A DNA stretch of 50,690 nucleotides from assembly GCA_947459655.1 (NCBI GenBank), contig CANHEE010000006.1:1-50690 (forward strand), in the 5' to 3' direction. The notes beneath the pieces were generated by a model, which was not told where the DNA came from, searched no databases, and was given only the letters and a program-made list of their open reading frames with translations. Below are positions 23,756 through 31,849 of this stretch, in pieces. The DNA is from Lewinellaceae bacterium. GTDB lineage: Bacteria > Bacteroidota > Bacteroidia > Chitinophagales > Saprospiraceae. The position numbers were made by a program, and so were the translations under genes. Every line of letters starts with the position of its first letter. The first letter of the stretch is position 1.

Positions 23756-24538
23756 ATGGCAACTTCACGTAAACTGCAACAAGGCACATCAATTTTCACT
23801 GAGGAAAGCATCTCCAGAAATTCATTCTATATTCTGATGATTGTTTGTCTGGGATATTTTATGCACACAAATACTTTTACAGCCCTGGTGGATAAGTTAC
23901 CTACAACATCTGAAAGTACGGATGTAGGGTCTGAAGGTCCAAAAGCGCGTAAGGTAAAAATAGCCACTGCCGGAATGGGAGGGTTCTTTGAAACAAGAAA
24001 AGGACTTAATGAAAAGACAAAGGCATCAGGCATTAAGATAAATGAGGTAGCAAACCACAGATCAAGTGCCATATTTAAAGATGAGGTTATTGGTAATACG
24101 AAACTGGTACAGGCCTACATTAAAAGATATGCCGCAGTGGCTAAAATTGAAGAGCTGGAAATGGCTATTCCGGCGTCCATTACGCTCGCTCAGGGTATTC
24201 TTGAAAGTGGTGCGGGAACAACAAAATCAGCTCAGCTGGTCAATAATCATTTTTCCAAAACCTGTCATCTTAAAAACTGCAAAAAGAACCACTGCAAAAA
24301 CATTGTGCCGGATGCCAGAAAGGACTTCTTTATCATTTACCAGAATGCATGGCAAAGCTACAGAGCACACAGTGAATCACTTTACAGGGAGGATCGTTTT
24401 CAAAAATTGTATTCCATCCCAAAAAAAGATTACAGGTCATGGGCAAAAGGGCTGGAAAAAGCTGGCTATTCAAAGGATAAAAACTATGCAGCAAAGTTGA
24501 TTTATCTGATCGAAACCTACAGATTGAATAAAATCTGA
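23756..24538 (+). CDS. Membrane-anchored glucosaminidase (FlgJ/LytG-type wall hydrolase)
   Basis: A protein of 260 residues from ATG 23756; an upstream in-frame TTG at 23714 is less likely. A single membrane helix lies at about 23-42, then a linker to about 105. The glucosaminidase domain (about 108-258) has PASITLAQGILESGAG, with E150 as the catalytic Glu, NNHF, WQSYRAHSESL and WAKGLEKAGYSKDKNYAAKLIYLIE. It cuts glycan strands at GlcNAc in the periplasm. A cluster C170, H171, C175, H179, C180 follows the NNHF motif and could bind a metal or form a disulfide. The gene stands alone between terminators. Confidence 0.85.
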   Translation: MATSRKLQQGTSIFTEESISRNSFYILMIVCLGYFMHTNTFTALVDKLPTTSESTDVGSEGPKARKVKIATAGMGGFFETRKGLNEKTKASGIKINEVANHRSSAIFKDEVIGNTKLVQAYIKRYAAVAKIEELEMAIPASITLAQGILESGAGTTKSAQLVNNHFSKTCHLKNCKKNHCKNIVPDARKDFFIIYQNAWQSYRAHSESLYREDRFQKLYSIPKKDYRSWAKGLEKAGYSKDKNYAAKLIYLIETYRLNKI

Positions 24539-24619
24539 TGTAATTGCTCCGCCCTTAGATGCAATTGCTTTCCAATAGAGTACGGCATTGAACGGCAATA
24601 CAATAACAGCATGAAAACC

Positions 24620-24660
24620 AAAAGCCACAAGTATGCGGGAAATCGCTTCTTGTGGCTTTT
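24620..24660 (+). terminator. Strong terminator after the glucosaminidase gene
   Basis: A 12-bp stem, AAAAGCCACAAG (24620-24631) with CTTGTGGCTTTT (24649-24660). A-rich and T-rich ends let it work in both directions. Confidence 0.85.
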
Positions 24661-24807
24661 AAATATATCTATGACGTAAAATTGTATCTGAATAATTGCC
24701 TCAAATTTATAGGGGCTGCAGCCTTGAAGTCCGAATTTGTTCGGCAAACTGATGGAACTGCGGTTGGTTTATAATGAAAAAACTTCCTCGGTCCAAAATT
24801 CGAATCC

Positions 24808-27765
24808 CTATCTTATGAGTAAAACCTCCGAGGTCACATCCTCTGTCTCACCATTTTTCTTGAGCACTTTGACATGTGAAATATACACACCCTCCGTTTG
24901 TGGCTTTCCTTTAAAAGACCCATCCCATCCTATGTCTTCCGTTGGATAATAGTCTAGCGCCTCAAAAACCATTACGCCCCATCGGTCAAATACCCTGAAT
25001 GAAATGATTTTATCAACTGAGCTTCCAGCGTGAAGCCTCAATATATCATTGGTTCCGTCTGAATTGGCTGAGAAAATATTTGGCACGAACAAAAGTACTC
25101 GGCTATCTACCAGCACGTTTATGGTGTCTTTGAACTCGCAACCGATACTATCCTTCACCACTACTGTATAGAAGGTGTTTTTCAAAGGTTTCAGCCAGGC
25201 TTCAAGACCATCCGGATTAACGGAAGTGGATGGAGACCAGACCACGCTGCTTACATCAGTGAAAGTTGGAATAACGGAAACCAACGTGCTGTCACCAAGG
25301 GCTATAACCCTGAGTTGTTCATTAATATTTATCCTTTTAGGGACCGGATTAACAAGATTCTCGGAAATCTGAGTTGTACAACCGAATGAATCGCGCACAG
25401 TAATCGTATACTTTCCTTCCTTCAGACCTTTAAACAACCTGTCTGAACTGAATGCAATACCGTCAAGACTGGTTGTAAAGGGTGCCGTTCCTCCGCTAAT
25501 GGAGTCCAGCGTAATCTGACCATCGGCAAAACCATTGCAAGATGGAGGCCGGGTGCCGGCAAAAAGCGTGATTGGGGGACTACTGAAAATCTGAAAAGAA
25601 TCAACACCGGTACAGGCGGCATCATCTGAAACGCTTACCCGATACCAACCCTTATCGGCAACTACTATACTGTTTGTAGAAAAATTATTGTAACTCCATC
25701 GATAGTTAAGAAAGGTGCCATCTGCAGTTAATGTTGCCTGCTCTCCGTAGCAGAGATACTGCTTACTGGCGGATATCTTCACAACAGGTACACTGCGCAC
25801 AAAGAGATTAAGTGTCACCACACTATCACAGCCGTTTCTGTTGCGCAGTCGCTCAATGTAGACTCCTTCCTGTTGAAGAGTTCTGCTAAAAAAAGTATAG
25901 GTTTGGCCACTGCATATGGTGTCCTTCAATGCAAAGCCCGCACCCGGGTCTACGGTGAGATTGACCAACAGAATACTATCACACCCGGTTGAGTTCTGGA
26001 ATTTTAGCGTATAAACACCCGTCTTGCTCAGCAGCTGTCCGCCGATGTTCAATACTGAATCTTTGCAAATGAAAATGTCTTTTCTGGTGGTATCGGTACT
26101 GATGGGCCTAAGAGTAAGGTTTATAACCGAGTCACAGCCATTCAAAGCTGAATTGGGTAGTACAATTTTATAAAATCCGGGAGCGCTGTACTGCTTACCT
26201 AAAAAATCAAAAGCAGCGCCACCGCAAAGTCCCTTATCCAGGCTCGCCGGATTGTTTTTTAAAACCTGCAACTTGAGCGTGTATATCGAATCACAAGTAT
26301 TTGCTGCGGCAAACACAGCCTTCAGTGTAGTGTCAATGTTGTAACTCACCCCTTGAAAAACAAAGGGTTTCTCTCTACAAATTGATTTTGACTCCGTAAC
26401 TCGGGAAGAGGGTTTAACTACTACATTAATTGTATCTGCAAAAGAACAATTTTGAGCATCCTTGATAGTTAGCGCGTAGGTTCCGGAGGCTGTTACAAAA
26501 AGTCGCTGCGTTGTTTCGCCCGTACTCCAGCTGTAGTTTGCCGAAGTGATTCTTGGATCAAGGACCAGTGAGGTGTTGTCGCAAAATTGCTGATCCTTCC
26601 CCAGATTAAAGTATGGAACAGGATGAATAGTTACCATTGAACTCACTTTATTGACGCAATTTCCATCTGTGATACTAACGGAGAATACACCAGACTTCTT
26701 CACTTCAAAGGTAGGCGTAAGCACGAAGGTCGAGTCCCATTGATACCGCTTTGCATCCGGTGCCTCTGCATTGAGAATTACCATCTTATCTTCGCAGGAA
26801 GTCACCGTCGATTTCCAGTTAGGAGGCATAAGATTAGGTACGCGCAGTAGTACTGTATCCTGAAAACGTAGAGTGTCGGTGAGGCAGAAATGATCTACAA
26901 TCGCGATGTATGTCGTTGTTTTGCTGATGTTTGCCGAAGGTTCTCTAATGTCAACAGAATCCAGTCCATCCACCGGGCCCCAGTTAAATGCATTACCATA
27001 TGAGGCACTGAGTTTGATTGGCGAGGCAGTGTTGCAAATGACTTTTTCACTGAAGTTGTCCAGGGCCGAGCATCTTACAACCTCCACTTCCTGAATGTTG
27101 CTGTCGTCACCGGTACCGGCTGAAAAGCCCCAATAGACAAACTCATCATTACCAAATACTCCTCCAATAATATCGTAGTCAAGGGACAACCGCTCCTGAC
27201 AGTCGAAAAAAACCTTCATATTTTGAGCAACCGGATTCCAGGTGATTCTGAGAAAATGATCGTTGCCGTCTTCAATATTCAAAAAAGTGCTTCCTGCAAG
27301 TGCATTTATCGGACCTGCGAGGGCATCAGGGGTTCCGTGGCTAAAATTCCCGTTTTTCTGTATGGCAATATGGTCGTTATTAGGGTCATTGTATGCCACG
27401 TCACTGTAGGTATCAATTTCGACACTGAGGGCAGGCGAAAGTCCGGAAATACCAAAGTCTTCACCGTTGGCGAGATTGGCGAATCCCTTTTGCGTCAGAA
27501 AAGAAAATGCAATACCATCTGCTCCATCATTGTTTTTGTCACCAAGGTTAACTTTGGCCAGCAAATCAAATGGTGCGTTCAGGCTGATTTTTTGTGTACT
27601 CCAAACTGCCCCAAAGTTGGAAGCAATATTCTCGGTCAGGCGGTATCTTCTGTCTTTAAGCCATTTTGCGGAAGCAATGCTTTCAAGTGCTGCAGTCTGA
27701 CCGAATGTACTACCGCAAGATATGAGTAAAAAGAAGATAGTTAAACTACGGATTTTGTGTTTCAT
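24808..27765 (-). CDS. Secreted L-type lectin-domain protein with T9SS type B sorting domain
   Basis: A protein of 985 residues from ATG 27765; an earlier in-frame start at 27807 would put 14 residues before the signal peptide. The signal peptide covers about 1-22 (ends TFGQ). An L-type lectin domain (about 25-230) shows the KVNLGDKNNDGADGIAFSF and SVEIDTYSDVAYNDPNNDHIAI calcium-site patterns. PKD/Ig-like domains lie at about 235-450. Four tandem modules of about 75 residues then each contain an NGCDS-type motif. A SprB-like unit (about 745-810) precedes the C-terminal type B sorting domain (VPNIFSANSDGTNDILRL, FDRWG, WDGSFKGKP, GVYIS). It is exported by T9SS; its sugar target is unknown. Confidence 0.88.
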   Translation of the reverse strand: MKHKIRSLTIFFLLISCGSTFGQTAALESIASAKWLKDRRYRLTENIASNFGAVWSTQKISLNAPFDLLAKVNLGDKNNDGADGIAFSFLTQKGFANLANGEDFGISGLSPALSVEIDTYSDVAYNDPNNDHIAIQKNGNFSHGTPDALAGPINALAGSTFLNIEDGNDHFLRITWNPVAQNMKVFFDCQERLSLDYDIIGGVFGNDEFVYWGFSAGTGDDSNIQEVEVVRCSALDNFSEKVICNTASPIKLSASYGNAFNWGPVDGLDSVDIREPSANISKTTTYIAIVDHFCLTDTLRFQDTVLLRVPNLMPPNWKSTVTSCEDKMVILNAEAPDAKRYQWDSTFVLTPTFEVKKSGVFSVSITDGNCVNKVSSMVTIHPVPYFNLGKDQQFCDNTSLVLDPRITSANYSWSTGETTQRLFVTASGTYALTIKDAQNCSFADTINVVVKPSSRVTESKSICREKPFVFQGVSYNIDTTLKAVFAAANTCDSIYTLKLQVLKNNPASLDKGLCGGAAFDFLGKQYSAPGFYKIVLPNSALNGCDSVINLTLRPISTDTTRKDIFICKDSVLNIGGQLLSKTGVYTLKFQNSTGCDSILLVNLTVDPGAGFALKDTICSGQTYTFFSRTLQQEGVYIERLRNRNGCDSVVTLNLFVRSVPVVKISASKQYLCYGEQATLTADGTFLNYRWSYNNFSTNSIVVADKGWYRVSVSDDAACTGVDSFQIFSSPPITLFAGTRPPSCNGFADGQITLDSISGGTAPFTTSLDGIAFSSDRLFKGLKEGKYTITVRDSFGCTTQISENLVNPVPKRININEQLRVIALGDSTLVSVIPTFTDVSSVVWSPSTSVNPDGLEAWLKPLKNTFYTVVVKDSIGCEFKDTINVLVDSRVLLFVPNIFSANSDGTNDILRLHAGSSVDKIISFRVFDRWGVMVFEALDYYPTEDIGWDGSFKGKPQTEGVYISHVKVLKKNGETEDVTSEVLLIR

Positions 27766-27886
27766 TAAGGTAATTTGCATGATGTTAAAATAGATAGGCA
27801 TAGCCAACCTGAACGTAAAAATCCGAAAAATCTCCGCTTAACCAAAGCTTTTTGATGACTTTTAATGCAACACCCGGTAGAAAACA

Positions 27887-27894
27887 CAAAGTTA
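27887..27894 (-). promoter_or_regulatory. Candidate -7 box TAACTTTG for the lectin gene
   Basis: Exact TAnnTTTG match on the minus strand, about 120 bp before ATG 27765. No -33 element at the expected spacing. Confidence 0.4.
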
Positions 27895-27988
27895 ATTTGA
27901 ATCGTGAGCTGAAATGCGGCGATAGATTCTCAAAAAAAATGATTCTGTGCAGCGATTACGGAAAAAATACACCACTTTTGTCTTAACA

Positions 27989-28021
27989 TTGGCTTAATTT
28001 TCATTAAGGCAATTTTTTTTT
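27989..28021 (+). terminator. Terminator-like hairpin in the leader of the DUF4956 operon
   Basis: TTGGCTTAAT (27989-27998) pairs with ATTAAGGCAA (28003-28012) with one mismatch and is followed by nine T (28013-28021). It points towards, and lies 27 bp before, the DUF4956 ATG, with no plus-strand gene in front of it. It may be an attenuator or the end of a small RNA. Confidence 0.6.
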
Positions 28022-28048
28022 CTGACCAATTGCAATACAGTAGCAAAC

Positions 28049-28732
28049 GTGTTTTCACAAAATTTCTTCAGCAACTACTCAAAGATTCAGACACCGACTC
28101 TGGAGATGGTCATCTTTACTTTTGTACTGTCTTTCCTACTTTCAGGCATGCTGGCATTCGCGTATGATAAAACGACGCTGACTACCTTCCGGAAAAAGAA
28201 TTTCACCCAGTCTCTGATACTCAGCGCCATCATTGCAACCATGGTTTTACAGGCCATCGGTGATAATGTCGCCTCAGGTCTTGGGATGCTCGGAGCACTC
28301 CACGTAATCCAGTTCAGAAATGCGCTGCGCAATCCACGCGACATGATTTTTATGTTTGCAGCCCTCGGAACCGGAATATCTTGCGGATTGTATGGTTTTT
28401 ACATCGCAACCCTCGGCACACTGCTTTTTTGTATACTTGCATTTGTACTTCGCTACACCCCTTATCATTTCGGTAACCACGCAGAGTGGTTTTTGTACAT
28501 CAGAATAAACGACATCCGCACAAACGAGGAGCAGTTGATGTCCATCATCAACACGCACTGCAAAGCATACTCGCTGGAAATACTTGAATCCGAGCGAACC
28601 ACTGATAAAACGATATTTGAATACAAGTATTCCGTCGTGCTGAAAGACGACAGCAAACAAAATGAGTTGATACACTCACTTGAGAAACTGGACGTAAGAA
28701 CGGTCAAACTCACCAGAAAAGAAGAGGAATAA
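28049..28732 (+). CDS. DUF4956 family inner-membrane protein
   Basis: A protein of 227 residues. Hydrophobic helices lie at about 18-38, 53-70 and two between 97 and 133. Between them is the family signature LGALHVIQFRNALRNPRDMIF (81-101). A soluble C-terminal part (about 145-227) has an alpha-beta pattern resembling a small ferredoxin-like or ACT-like domain. DUF4956 proteins elsewhere are linked to polyphosphate-polymerase (VTC) and CotH genes; neither is present here. Instead it heads an operon with an HlyD-type adaptor (26 bp gap) and a TolC-like protein, which suggests that it is the inner-membrane component of an envelope-spanning system. That role is inference. Confidence 0.8.
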   Translation: MFSQNFFSNYSKIQTPTLEMVIFTFVLSFLLSGMLAFAYDKTTLTTFRKKNFTQSLILSAIIATMVLQAIGDNVASGLGMLGALHVIQFRNALRNPRDMIFMFAALGTGISCGLYGFYIATLGTLLFCILAFVLRYTPYHFGNHAEWFLYIRINDIRTNEEQLMSIINTHCKAYSLEILESERTTDKTIFEYKYSVVLKDDSKQNELIHSLEKLDVRTVKLTRKEEE

Positions 28733-28758
28733 TTCTGCACAATGTCACTGATACCATT

Positions 28759-29757
28759 ATGAAAATCAATCTGCTGTACATATTTTGGGCAATTGCATGC
28801 TGCAGCTGCATCTGGTTGTTCAACAATATTTTCGGGGAGTCGGAATCTACTTTTTTTGGTACCGCCGAAAATGAGGGCATTGTCCTGAATTACGACCACA
28901 CGGTGCTGGTGAAGCGAGTCCTGGTAAAAAACGGAGCAATGGTTAAAAAAGGGGACACACTTGCAATATTTTACAGGACTGACCTTGACAGACGGCAGAT
29001 TGAAAAACAAAATGAAATTGCTTCCATCCAGCTGGAAAATAAAAACAGGACTGAAGAACTGAAAAATGAAATCAGCACCCTCGAGTCCAAAAGAAATGTT
29101 CTCGCCATAGAGCTGAACCACCAGCAAGAATTGTTGGCCGCAGAATCGGGCGTTCAAAAGGAATTAATGAACCTTCTTGACAAGGACAAGCCTGCACTCA
29201 GCAGCAATCTCAAATCCGAACGGATCAGAACGCTGAAAGAAGAAATTTCAGCCATCGATAAGCAGATTGAAACGCAAAAAACAGGACTGCGACAGAAACA
29301 GGCGGCGGAAAAAGCAATGGCTACCCAGAAAACAGCACATGCGGGAGAAGAACTCCGCTTTTTAGAAAGCGAAAGGGAAAAACTGACCCTGCTTGCACCA
29401 ATGGATGGCTTTGTTGAACAGGTGTTCATTACAGAAAACACCATTGAACCGCAGTTGAAACCACTGGTAAAAATCAATCCAATAGGTACCAATCGGATCA
29501 GAGGTTTTATTTACGAAAATGCAGAAATCGCCTGCAATATTGGCGACACCGTACAAATTGTATCAGTTGCAAGACCGGATGTCAGTTGTAATGGTGGCTT
29601 CATTGGTGTAAGTCCCGAAATGGTCGAACTTCCGGTAAGGCTGAGAAAACTACCGGAGATAAAAAGCTGGGGACGAGAGGTTTATCTGCAGTTACCCCCG
29701 GAAAACAAATTCTACATCGGAGAAAAAGTCAGCATAAAACTGAATCCAAGGCAATGA
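28759..29757 (+). CDS. HlyD-type periplasmic adaptor (membrane fusion protein)
   Basis: A protein of 332 residues. One N-terminal membrane helix (about 5-22) leaves the rest in the periplasm. A split lipoyl-like domain begins at TVLVKRVLVKNGAMVKKGDTLAIFY (about 50-75) and closes at LTLLAPMDGFVEQVFI (about 212-228). Between them is a long coiled-coil hairpin (about 78-208) rich in Glu, Lys and Gln. A beta-barrel part follows (GTNRIRGFIYENAEIACNIGDTVQI). It matches adaptors that bridge an inner-membrane partner to a TolC-type channel. It overlaps the next gene by ATGA. No pump gene is adjacent. Confidence 0.82.
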   Translation: MKINLLYIFWAIACCSCIWLFNNIFGESESTFFGTAENEGIVLNYDHTVLVKRVLVKNGAMVKKGDTLAIFYRTDLDRRQIEKQNEIASIQLENKNRTEELKNEISTLESKRNVLAIELNHQQELLAAESGVQKELMNLLDKDKPALSSNLKSERIRTLKEEISAIDKQIETQKTGLRQKQAAEKAMATQKTAHAGEELRFLESEREKLTLLAPMDGFVEQVFITENTIEPQLKPLVKINPIGTNRIRGFIYENAEIACNIGDTVQIVSVARPDVSCNGGFIGVSPEMVELPVRLRKLPEIKSWGREVYLQLPPENKFYIGEKVSIKLNPRQ

Positions 29758-30998
29758 ACCGCAGCATATTCCCTGCCCTTTTGTTTCTTATCCTCCCTGC
29801 GTTAGTGCATGCGCAGAGGGTTCAGATGAACGATTTTCTCGCAACCGCAAGAAATGATGCAAGGTATAAAAGTGGCATCGAACTCTCGACCTATGTCAAG
29901 GGCATGAATTACGCACTTCCCCTGCTGCAAAAAGTGGAATTCCGAATGGGTGCAGATGAGACCAGCCTTGCTCAGCGCCAGTATGGTATCGGACTTGGAT
30001 TTAATTCTCTGGTACAGCGAAAGGAACAATTTCAATACCAAAATAGTCTGGCAGAGTCTCTGCAAAAAGAAGCACAGGTTTCTTTTTCTGCTGCTGTTCA
30101 GGAACGCTACCTGCTTATTGCACAGTCTATTTTCCTTTCCGAACTCCTTTTCGCACAAAATACACTGAATGAGCTCTTTGCGCTCAAAAAGAAAGTACTT
30201 AGATCTATGCTGGAAGGAGGAATTGATGTCAAAGTCAAAGATGTTATTCTGAATGAATCGGATCAGTTTGAACTGGAGAAAAACATCGCGCAGAACAATC
30301 TTCAGTACCGGCAAGGCCTGCAGAAGGCCGCTTATTTCTGGGGCTCTGCACTTAGCGAAATTGACAGCAGCGGACTGGTTAGCCTGGAAACCATTGCAGA
30401 CTTTGCCGCTAAATTTAATCCGGACGAATCTATTTCACCTAATGCAGCGTGGCGTGATGCGCAGATTGCCCTGGCCAAAAACGAATACAGACTGGAAAAA
30501 GCAGACGAAAACCAGCTCATCAGTACTTTTCAGCTGGGCGTTCAGGAAAACGAAAATGCAAGTGCCTGGCAAAATCCCTTCTTCAGGCTTGGCATAAGGA
30601 TACCCATTATCCCATACAACCGACTCAAGTACAATGACTATTTCGTCAATATCCGAGATATTGAGCTCAAGCAGAATATGGAAAACGATAGGTTAAGATA
30701 CAACATTTCCCTCTCTGCGGAAAGTCTGAAGCAGATGATAAGCGATTACCGACAACAGTTGAACATGCAGCAAAGTAGCCTGACCGGACAAATAAGAGGA
30801 AATGCCAGAATTATGGCAGAAATTACTGCTGCTGAGCAGATTGAGCTGCAGATTATCGATCAAAAAAGGGTAATTGACCTGGTTAAAACGGCAAATGCCA
30901 TCAGACAGGAATACATTAATCTGCTGATGCTGAGTGGCAAAATAACAAGTTTTCCATTGCGAAACTACCTCAGAAACGACTTCGCGGAATGGAACTGA
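29754..30998 (+). CDS. TolC-like outer-membrane channel protein
   Basis: A protein of 414 residues with a signal peptide (about 1-20, ending VHAQ). The mature part is almost entirely long helices with two related halves: EKNIAQNNLQYRQGLQKAAYFWG in the first and LRYNISLSAESLKQMISDYRQQLNMQQSSL in the second. A strand-rich stretch (STFQLGVQENENASAWQNPFFRLGIRIPI) could be part of the barrel. This matches the TolC/outer-membrane-efflux layout, though sequence motifs are weak. Its start overlaps the adaptor stop, so the three genes form one transcription unit. Confidence 0.7.
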   Translation: MNRSIFPALLFLILPALVHAQRVQMNDFLATARNDARYKSGIELSTYVKGMNYALPLLQKVEFRMGADETSLAQRQYGIGLGFNSLVQRKEQFQYQNSLAESLQKEAQVSFSAAVQERYLLIAQSIFLSELLFAQNTLNELFALKKKVLRSMLEGGIDVKVKDVILNESDQFELEKNIAQNNLQYRQGLQKAAYFWGSALSEIDSSGLVSLETIADFAAKFNPDESISPNAAWRDAQIALAKNEYRLEKADENQLISTFQLGVQENENASAWQNPFFRLGIRIPIIPYNRLKYNDYFVNIRDIELKQNMENDRLRYNISLSAESLKQMISDYRQQLNMQQSSLTGQIRGNARIMAEITAAEQIELQIIDQKRVIDLVKTANAIRQEYINLLMLSGKITSFPLRNYLRNDFAEWN

Positions 30999-31022
30999 TG
31001 CAGTCAAAAACCACGGTTGATT

Positions 31023-31054
31023 TTTGTCAGAATATTCCAAATGCACTAACTTCG
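31023..31054 (+). promoter_or_regulatory. Promoter TTTG-N20-TAACTTCG for the NrtR-like gene
   Basis: TTTG at 31023-31026, then 20 bp, then TAACTTCG at 31047-31054, one base from the -7 consensus. The ATG lies 17 bp further on. The best -33/-7 pair in the window. Confidence 0.55.
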
Positions 31055-31071
31055 CCCAAAATCAAATTGAA

Positions 31072-31779
31072 ATGTTCGAATTCGGGGAAGAGCGATTTTT
31101 CACCTCTGCCATCACTGTAGATAATGTCATTTTCGGCTTTGATGACGGCGAAATAAAAATCCTGCTGATTAAAAGGGGTACCACGCCTTTCAAGGGAAAA
31201 TGGGCATTACCGGGTGATTTTGCGCATCCGGATGAAGACCTGGATTTCGCCTCTGCAAGAGTATTGAAGGAACTGACGGGCTTGTCCAATGTCTATCTTG
31301 AGCAGGTTCAATCTTTTGGTCACCCCAACAGACACCCCGATGGCAGGGTCATCACCGTTGCATATTTCTCCCTTATTAAAATTAGCGATTTCGCCCTGCA
31401 AGCATCGGGTTGGGCTTCCGGAGCACAATGGATGTCGCTGAAAGATATACCTGAACTCGCCTTCGACCACAATGAAATCCTGGATGCCTGCTTTAGCAAG
31501 TTGCAGCGAAGAGTAAGGGTACAACCCATTGGATTTGAACTGCTTCCACCAAAATTCACCCTCACAGACCTTCAGCAGTTGTATCATGCAATTTTGCTAC
31601 CGCCACCTGACAAAAGTATAGACAAACGAAACTTCAGGAAGAAAATTCTAGCCATGGATTTGCTGATTGACCTGAACGAACTGCAGGAGGGCGTTGCCCA
31701 CCGGCCGGCAAAGCTTTATCGTTTCGACCCATCCAAGTACCGCAAGCTGGTCGAGAGTGGTTTCTCATTTGAGGTGTAG
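31072..31779 (+). CDS. NrtR-like regulator: Nudix domain plus winged helix
   Basis: A protein of 235 residues from ATG 31072; an upstream ATG at 31024 would fall inside the -33 element. The N-terminal Nudix fold (about 8-145) has LLIKRGTTPFKGKWALPGDF. Its Nudix box is degenerate: Asp49 replaces the first Gly, Val64 and Leu68 replace two metal-binding Glu (ARVLKELTGL), so hydrolysis is unlikely. The C-terminal winged helix (about 150-225) has LLPPKFTLTDLQQLYHAIL and DKRNFRKKIL, the NrtR signature. NrtR proteins sense ADP-ribose or other sugar nucleotides and repress NAD or sugar genes. No target operon is adjacent, so the regulon is unknown. Confidence 0.82.
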   Translation: MFEFGEERFFTSAITVDNVIFGFDDGEIKILLIKRGTTPFKGKWALPGDFAHPDEDLDFASARVLKELTGLSNVYLEQVQSFGHPNRHPDGRVITVAYFSLIKISDFALQASGWASGAQWMSLKDIPELAFDHNEILDACFSKLQRRVRVQPIGFELLPPKFTLTDLQQLYHAILLPPPDKSIDKRNFRKKILAMDLLIDLNELQEGVAHRPAKLYRFDPSKYRKLVESGFSFEV

Positions 31780-31849
31780 GATCCATTAGTTTACCGGTAC
31801 GCCAGTCGCCTCGTTGACCAGTTGACCAGAAGACTGCTCGACCAAATTT

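Noticed and set aside
27223-27729. Plus-strand open frame of 168 codons
   Set aside because: Antisense to the lectin domain of the T9SS cargo gene, which has clear family features.
31813-31828. Tandem 8-bp repeat TTGACCAG x2 between the NrtR-like gene and tex
   Set aside because: Only two short copies and no conserved context; could be chance.
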